Positions 59,238-64,000 of a stretch of 64,000 bases of DNA are shown here, piece after piece; position 1 is the stretch's first letter, and the number at the start of each line of letters is the position of its first letter. The DNA is from JANQOH01 sp965201115 (GTDB taxonomy: Bacteria; Pseudomonadota; Alphaproteobacteria; UBA7887). The position numbers and the translations under genes were made by a program. The stretch is taken from positions 3,534,001 through 3,598,000 of the forward strand of contig OZ241745.1 in NCBI GenBank assembly GCA_965201115.1, read 5' to 3'. The notes beneath the pieces were generated by a model. It was not told where the DNA came from and ran no database searches. It worked only from the letters and a program-made list of their open reading frames with translations.

Positions 59238-60332
59238 ATGCGCGAGATACACGATGCCTCCTTCAAACTGTTTTTCGACCACTGGCTGGCGGTCGCCGAC
59301 CTGCTCAGGGGGTTCATGCGGCAGGCGCTGGGCCCGGGGTTCGATGTCTCGCGCCTCGACCTCGCCAGCCTCGAACCGGCGCCGGCGGAGTACGTGGACG
59401 AGGATCTGCGGCAGACGCGGGGCGACCGCGTGTGGCGGCTGCGCTACCGCGCCGCCGACGGCTCGACCGGCTGGGTCTATCTGCTGGTCATGCTCGAGTT
59501 TCAGTCGCAGGTCGACCTGGACATGGCGGTGCGCGTGCATGCCTACACGGCTCAGTTGTATTCGCGGCTTCGCCGGGACGACCGGAAGAACCGGCGCGCG
59601 GGTCCGCTTCCGCCGGTTTTGCCGATTGTCGTTTACAACGGTCGTGCGCGTTGGTCTGCGTCGCGGGAGGTTCGCGACGAGATAGCGCCTGCGGGGGCTG
59701 CGCTGGATCGTTTTCAGCCCCGGCAGGGTTACCTGCTGCTCGATGTTCATCGTCTGCGTCCGGAGGATTTGCCCGCGGGCAACGTTGTGTCGGCGCGTTT
59801 TGCGCTTGAGCATGGCGATCCGGAGTCTGTGCCGGCGGTTGTCTCGGCGTTGCGTCGGTTGCTTTCGGGTCCTGAGCATGCGAGTTTGCGCCGCGCGTTC
59901 GGGGCGACGCTTCGGCACATGCTGGAGGCGAACCGGTTCGGGGCTTCGGACGGCGCGCTGGCGGCGCGTTTGAGGCGGGTCGGGGATTTGGAGGATTTGG
60001 GCGCTATGGAATCGTTGTTTGCGGAACGGCTCGACGAGTGGGTCGCCGAGCGCGCGGAGCGCAGCGCGGCGAGCATCGTGGCGCGCGACGTAACGCGCGA
60101 GCGGGCGCGCGGCGAAGCGCTTGGCGAGGCGCGCGGTCTTGAGCGCGAGCGTGCGCTGCTGGCGCGGCTTGCGGACCGCAAGTTCGGGGCGGATGCGGCT
60201 TCGCGTCTGGCGGCGGCGGTCGCGGGCGTGGACGATCCGGATCGGCTCGAGGAGGTGGGCGACGCGGTGATCGTATGCGCGAGCGGCGACGCGCTGCTGG
60301 CGCGCGCGGAAGAGATCGCCCGCCGCCGCTGA
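59238..60332 (+). CDS. Rpn-family PD-(D/E)XK nuclease (RpnA-like), copy 3
   Basis: A 364-residue copy. The nuclease domain begins MREIHDASFKLFFDHWLAVA, so the segment after FKLFF differs from copies 1 and 2 (EHERAVA) and matches copy 4. D63, E87 and Q89 are kept. The linker reads SIVARDVTRERARGEALGEA. Met257 with its GGAGG is conserved. The C-terminal domain is the same as in copy 1. The mosaic pattern of differences suggests recombination among copies. Confidence 0.9.
   Translation: MREIHDASFKLFFDHWLAVADLLRGFMRQALGPGFDVSRLDLASLEPAPAEYVDEDLRQTRGDRVWRLRYRAADGSTGWVYLLVMLEFQSQVDLDMAVRVHAYTAQLYSRLRRDDRKNRRAGPLPPVLPIVVYNGRARWSASREVRDEIAPAGAALDRFQPRQGYLLLDVHRLRPEDLPAGNVVSARFALEHGDPESVPAVVSALRRLLSGPEHASLRRAFGATLRHMLEANRFGASDGALAARLRRVGDLEDLGAMESLFAERLDEWVAERAERSAASIVARDVTRERARGEALGEARGLERERALLARLADRKFGADAASRLAAAVAGVDDPDRLEEVGDAVIVCASGDALLARAEEIARRR
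60006..60332 (+). CDS. possible internally started C-terminal Rpn product, copy 3
   Basis: Starts at Met257 with the same GGAGG 11 bp upstream and would give 108 residues. Evidence and caution as for copies 1 and 2. Confidence 0.4.
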   Translation: MESLFAERLDEWVAERAERSAASIVARDVTRERARGEALGEARGLERERALLARLADRKFGADAASRLAAAVAGVDDPDRLEEVGDAVIVCASGDALLARAEEIARRR

Positions 60333-60937
60333 CCGCGCGCCGCGGGCGCGCTTCCTGGGTGCGCGGGCATCCTGCCCGCACGTTCCCGCAAGGCGCGATG
60401 TCGGCAGGGAAGGCGCGACCGCCCCGGGCCCGGCGGAGCCCCGCAATGCCCCGCAACCGCCGGGCGCGACCGCCCCCCAACCGCCGCCGCCCTGCCCGCC
60501 CCGAACGGGCGAAACGGCGGCAATGCTGCGCGCCTGTACCGAAATACTTACCCCGCCGAAGGCGGGGCCCGGGACCGCGGGCATCCTGCCCGCACGTTCC
60601 CGCAAGGCGCGATGCCGGCAAGGAAGGCGCGACCGCCCCGGGCCCGGCGGAGCCCCGCAATGCCCTGCAACCGCCCCCCGCAACCGCCGGGCGCGCGACC
60701 GCCCTGCCCGCCCCGAACGGGCGAAACGGCGGCAATGCTGCGCGCCTGCACCGAAATGCTTACCCCGCCGAAGGCGGGGCCCGGGACCGCGGGCATCCTG
60801 CCCGCACGTTCCCGCGCGCCGCGGCGGCGCCGGGAAGGGCGCGGCGCACTTCTCCGGGACCGCGGGCGTCTCGCCCGCACGTCGGCGCCCCGCGCGATGC
60901 CGGCGATCCCCGGGGGGCGCCTTCGTTCGGCGCCATG
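60333..60937. repeat. tandem array of palindromic units between Rpn copies 3 and 4
   Basis: About 600 bp with no gene. The anchor CTGTACCGAAATACTTACCC (60535) and its relative at 60748 are 212 bp apart, with the same hairpins and G/C-rich segments as in the preceding array. The final block before the promoter is shared with copies 1 and 3. Confidence 0.9.
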
Positions 60938-60946
60938 TGCTATAAT
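60938..60946 (+). promoter_or_regulatory. extended -10 promoter of Rpn copy 4, leaderless position
   Basis: TGCTATAAT ends 7 bp before the ATG at 60954, as in the other copies; it remains although the gene is now truncated. Confidence 0.7.
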
Positions 60947-60953
60947 GACCGCC

Positions 60954-61535
60954 ATGCGCGAGATACACGATGCCTCCTTCAAACTGTTTTTCGACCACTG
61001 GCTGGCGGTCGCCGACCTGCTCGGGGGGTTCATGCGGCAGGGGCTGGGCCCGGAGTTCGATGTCTCCCGCCTCGACCTCGCCAGCCTCGAACCGGCGCCG
61101 GCGGAGTACGTGGACGAGGATCTGCGGCAGACGCGGGGCGACCGCGTGTGGCGGCTGCGCTACCGCGCCGCCGACGGCACGACCGGCTGGGTGTATCTGC
61201 TGGTCATGCTCGAGTTTCAGTCGCAGGTCGACCTGGACATGGCGGTGCGCATGCATGCCTACACGGCTCAGTTGTATTTGCGGCTTCGCCGGGACGACCG
61301 GAAGAACCGGCGCGCGGGGCCGCTTCCGCCGGTTTTGCCGATTGTCGTTTACAACGGTCGTGCGCGTTGGTCTGCGTCGCGGGAGGTTCGCGACGAGATA
61401 GCGCCTGCGGAGGCGGCGCTGGAGCGTTTTCAGCCCCGGCAGGGTTACTTGCTGCTCGATGTTCATGTAAGCGTCCGGTTATGGGGCTATTGGGTTTTTA
61501 CGGTGGTGTTTTGTGTTTCCAGTTCCACGGCATGA
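60954..61535 (+). pseudogene. Rpn-family nuclease copy 4, truncated by an IS66-type element
   Basis: The first 171 codons (to 61466) match copies 1-3, including D63, E87 and Q89 (MLEFQSQVD). At RQGYLLLDVH the sequence switches to the IS end GTAAGCG, and the frame runs on for 23 foreign codons to a stop at 61535. The middle, linker and C-terminal domain are lost on this side. If expressed it would be a nuclease domain without its C-terminal partner domain. Confidence 0.92.
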
Positions 61536-61804
61536 GTTCGTGGATTCGGTTTGTTTTGTAGTCCTGGATACGATTGAGTGTGTCTGCGATCCATGCTCGT
61601 GGGTCGACGCCGTTTAGTTTTGCGGTTTCGATGAGCGTGTATGCGGTTGCGGCGGTTGCGCCGCCGGCTTCGGAGCCGACGAAGAGCCAGTTTTTGCGTC
61701 CGAGGGCGACGCCGCGGATGGCGCGTTCGGCAGTATTGTTGTCGAGTTCGAGCGTTCCGTTGTCGAGCCATGGGCGCAGGCGGGCCAGTCGCGCGCGTGC
61801 ATAG
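61498..61804 (-). pseudogene. IS66 transposase, C-terminal part
   Basis: The minus-strand frame reads ARARLARLRPWLDNGTLELD, NNTAERAIRGVALGRKNWLF and ETAKLNGVDPRAWIADTLNR, the conserved IS66 (TnpC) C-terminus with the DDE Glu region NNTAERAIR. Its upstream part is separated by the IS1380 insertion. Removing 1,664 bp (IS plus one ATAG) rejoins it in frame with the part at 63469-64000. Confidence 0.92.
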
Positions 61805-63464
61805 CCCGCATTTCTCATACGGGTGGTTGTCGTGCGGTTTGTGCGTCGTTGGTTATCGTGCGTGCGTGTTTTCGTGGTCGGGGGGCTTGGCGGGCATTTT
61901 CGGGGCGCGTTGGGGCGGTCCGCCGTTTGGCGGTGGGCCGCGTTCCGGGCTGTTCCTGCGTTGTTGAGGGGAAGGGCGAGAGTGGCCGCGTTACGCCGCG
62001 GCGGCGGATAATCGTTGGCAGGCGATACGGAACTCGCGCTGGAAGGGATGCGCGGCGTTCATGGCGATCTTGACGCGGCGCACGGTGACGCGGACCCAAG
62101 CGCCGATCTTGAGCAGTTTCAGGCGCAGGCTCCCGCATGTGGCGACCGCCAGTTCGGTGTAGTCGAGGCCGATGCGGCGCAGTGCGCACAGCAACACATA
62201 AGCCATGGACGCGAACCACAGGCGCAGCTGGTTGGCCCGCATGGCCCGCGTCGACGTGCGGTCGGCGAACAAGTCGAGTTGGCACTCCTTGATCCGGTTC
62301 TCCATCTCGCCGCGTTGGCAGTAAAGCCGCTCGTAGAGATGCCGGGCGCGGACCCGATGGGTTGCAATCGAGGTGACGACGAAACGCGGGTTGGCCTTGC
62401 CGTGGGTCCACTCGGCCTTGGCGACGACGCGGCGCGCGCAGCTCCAGCTGTCGCGCGTCCTCCACATGAAGTCCTTGAAGCGGCGTTGCGGCTTGCCCGA
62501 ACCCGCGCTGTGCGCTTGCGCCGCCGCCAGTTCGGTCTCGACTTCCGCCGCCAGACGGGGGTTCCGCGCCAAGCCCAACAGGTAATCGACGCCGTTGGCC
62601 TCGCACCACGCCATCAGCGCCTCGCGGGCGAACCCCGAATCGGCGCGCACCATTATCCGCACGCGGGGCCAATGCCGCCGCAACCGCGACACAATCCGCT
62701 CAACAGTCTCCACGGCCCCGGCCGCCCCATCCTCATTCGCCGGGCGCAACCGCGCCGCCAAAAGATGACGACCGCAAGTCGCATAAAGCGGAAGATAGCA
62801 ATAGCCGCCGTAGTAGCCGTGGAAAAAACGACCCTCCTGGCGACCGTGAAGCCGATCGTCCGTGGCGTCGAGATCGATAACCAAGCGAGCCGGGGGCCGC
62901 TTGTGCGCCTCCACAAACAGTGTCAGGAACAAATCCTCAATCGCCGAGCCGTCATGCGCGATCCGGCAATACCGCGACGGCCCCGCGCCCCCCAACTCAA
63001 GGCGGTTCAGCGTCGATTTGCCCGCAAGCGGCGCACAGTCCGAACGACGCGACGCCAACTTCCCCGCCAACACGGCCATGACCGGATCGTGACGCAACGC
63101 ATCGTGGTCGTTCAGGTCCTCATATCCCAATGCGATCCCGAACACGCGCTGCATGACCAGCGTCCGAACATCGTGCTCGACAAGATGACGCGCACGCCCA
63201 TCGGTGAAACAGGCCGCAAACCGATCGACCAGACCCACCGCCGCATCCGCCCGGCCAAGCAACAATGCCCCCGCGTCCGACGTCACCGTCCCGCCGTCGA
63301 ACGCCGCCACAACCGCGCGACCGTCGACCGGTTGAAAACCGCCCAGCGCCGTGCTACACTCCGTCTGCATCGGGGAACACCTCCGTGCCGCGATATGTGC
63401 ATACTCAACAACACTATATCGCACACAGAGCCCCGATGCCCCAAACCCGTATGAGAAATGCGGG
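61805..63464 (-). mobile_element. complete IS1380-family insertion sequence (1,660 bp)
   Basis: Perfect 20-bp inverted repeats bound it: CCCGCATTTCTCATACGGGT at 61805-61824 and its complement at 63445-63464. A 4-bp direct repeat ATAG flanks it (61801-61804 and 63465-63468), the usual IS1380 target duplication. It encodes one intact transposase on the minus strand. Confidence 0.96.
61991..63370 (-). CDS. IS1380-family transposase
   Basis: A 459-residue DDE transposase. It has FDGGTVTSDAGALLLGRADA near the N-terminus, Asp in LVIDLDATDDRLHGRQEGRF, Asp in IMVRADSGFAREALMAWCE and Glu in CQRGEMENRIKECQLDLFAD, followed by RLWFASMAYVLL. It has a strong GGAGG site 9 bp before the ATG at 63370. Longer frames upstream run through the inverted repeat into IS66. 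The gene is intact and the element's ends are perfect, so it may be active. Confidence 0.96.
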   Translation of the reverse strand: MQTECSTALGGFQPVDGRAVVAAFDGGTVTSDAGALLLGRADAAVGLVDRFAACFTDGRARHLVEHDVRTLVMQRVFGIALGYEDLNDHDALRHDPVMAVLAGKLASRRSDCAPLAGKSTLNRLELGGAGPSRYCRIAHDGSAIEDLFLTLFVEAHKRPPARLVIDLDATDDRLHGRQEGRFFHGYYGGYCYLPLYATCGRHLLAARLRPANEDGAAGAVETVERIVSRLRRHWPRVRIMVRADSGFAREALMAWCEANGVDYLLGLARNPRLAAEVETELAAAQAHSAGSGKPQRRFKDFMWRTRDSWSCARRVVAKAEWTHGKANPRFVVTSIATHRVRARHLYERLYCQRGEMENRIKECQLDLFADRTSTRAMRANQLRLWFASMAYVLLCALRRIGLDYTELAVATCGSLRLKLLKIGAWVRVTVRRVKIAMNAAHPFQREFRIACQRLSAAAA

Positions 63465-63468
63465 ATAG

Positions 63469-64000
63469 CGGATGGCGCCGGCCAGCGGCGTCCTGGCGGG
63501 TATGTTCGGGCTCTGTCGGGCGAGCCATGTTTCGAGGTCGTCGAAGAGGGGCCTGGCCCTGGCCTGGCGGATACGGACGCGCTCTTCGGGCGTTTGCCCG
63601 CGAGCTTCGGCCTCGACGGCGTACAAGGCGGCGATGCGCTCGACGGCTTCCCTGGCGACCGGCGCGCCCCGATTGTGCGCGAGGTCGACGAACTTGCGCC
63701 GGACATGGGCCATGCAGGGGGCTTCGCGGATGCGGCCTGTGCGGTAGAGTTCCGCGAACCCGGCATAGCCGTCGGCGTGCATCCAGCCCTTGAAGCCGGC
63801 GAGGTGTCGGCGCGGATTCTCGCCCTTGCGGTTGGCGCTGAAGCGGTAGCAGGCGGCCGGCGGCGCGGTTCCGCGCCACGGTCGTTCGTCGCGGGCATAG
63901 ACCCATAGCCGTGCAGTGCGGGTCTTGCCCCTGGCGCCTTCGCCGCGCGGGGTTTGCAGGCGCACCGTGGTATCGTCGGCGAAGATGGCGCCGCCAGCGC
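63469..64000 (-). pseudogene. IS66 transposase, central part, running off the window
   Basis: The minus-strand frame reads GAIFADDTTVRL, then TARLWVYARDERPWRG, GWMHADGYAGFAELY, MAHVRRKFVDLAHNRG and PLFDDLETWLARQSPNIPAR up to LAGAIRY, where IS1380 interrupts it. These are the zinc-finger-distal and DDE catalytic parts of IS66 TnpC (ADDTTV and HADGYAG Asp residues). The N-terminal part lies beyond 64000. Confidence 0.92.

Larger units (their letters stand above)
61467..64000 (-). mobile_element. IS66-family insertion sequence, partial, interrupted by IS1380
   Basis: The element end GTAAGCGTCCGGTTATGGGG at 61467 matches the GTAAGCG-type termini of IS66 elements and joins the Rpn reading frame abruptly. 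The transposase is on the minus strand. The other end lies beyond the window, so its 8-bp target duplication cannot be checked here. A complete IS1380-family element sits inside it at 61805-63464. Confidence 0.88.

Noticed and set aside
55226..60937. CRISPR array made of the GCGGGC palindromes
   Set aside because: Units are over 200 bp, contain several hairpins and are nearly identical throughout, with no unique spacers.
54374..61466. Very long minus-strand frames (972, 679 and 877 codons) opposite the helicase end and the Rpn genes
   Set aside because: They read through palindromic repeats and antisense of the Rpn nuclease domain; repeated segments such as AGRMPAVPGPAFGG are translations of the dispersed repeat.

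Overview
This window is very GC-rich (roughly 70 percent by eye) and gene-dense. It looks like an alphaproteobacterial chromosome, probably Rhodospirillales-like. Supporting signs are the order fur-olsB-plsC-miaB-phoH-ybeY-corC-lnt, the order purQ-purL-bolA-grxD, hflK-hflC followed by a DUF2065 gene and a Do protease, priA next to fsa and xerC, and a GTP cyclohydrolase II with a long alphaproteobacterial-type N-terminal extension. The taxonomic placement is inference from gene order; there is no rRNA in the window.

Region by region: 0.1-6.6 kb is a leftward cluster for periplasmic alcohol oxidation. It holds a PQQ dehydrogenase with a lanthanide-type Asp pair, a c-type cytochrome, two small exported proteins of unknown function, an exported rhodanese, a catalytically dead HtrA-like protein and a LysR regulator. 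A good promoter precedes the dehydrogenase and a strong hairpin plus T-run follows it. At 7.0-14.6 kb are tRNA-Gly, a tRNA-editing deacylase, a CnoX-like thioredoxin, LON, Trm112 and DUF971 proteins, a UvrD/PcrA helicase, a thioesterase and an AlbA_2/Schlafen-type ATP-binding protein. The last is followed by three tandem copies of a 194-bp unit. At 15.2-31.3 kb is a conserved core: apbC, hflKC, Do protease, xthA, an OmpR-type regulator, ribA, fur, ornithine-lipid-type acyltransferases and the miaB-to-lnt operon.

At 31.3-41.8 kb the core order is broken by a defence-type island. It contains an AT-richer DUF262/HNH (GmrSD-like) gene, a vapBC pair whose toxin is frameshifted, and two tandem, near-identical 1,070-residue nuclease-methyltransferase (type ISP/IIG-like) proteins that diverge mainly in one C-terminal block. 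The decayed 3' end of a third copy lies beside them. Core genes resume at 41.8-51.5 kb (priA, fsa, xerC, an orphan nosR, grxD, bolA, purL, purQ).

From 51.9 kb to the end is a second accessory zone. It has a SNF2-type helicase with a C-terminal DUF3883 nuclease-like domain, then four tandem copies of an Rpn-family (PD-(D/E)XK, RpnA-like) gene. The copies are separated by arrays of palindromic repeats of about 205-212 bp, and each starts with a perfect extended -10 box placed so that the mRNA should begin at the start codon. The fourth copy is cut by an IS66-family element, which is itself cut by a complete 1,660-bp IS1380-family element with 20-bp perfect inverted repeats and an ATAG target duplication.

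A family of short palindromic repeats (cores such as GCGGGCATCCTGCCCGC and CCCCGCCGAAGGCGGGG) is scattered through many intergenic gaps and greatly expanded around the Rpn genes. The strongest leads for new biology are the Rpn array, with a conserved internal start and a variable heptad-like 8-residue repeat, and the paired restriction-modification proteins with a swapped cassette. The 97-bp-periodic repeat beside the AlbA_2 gene and the PQQ cluster with its pseudoprotease follow.
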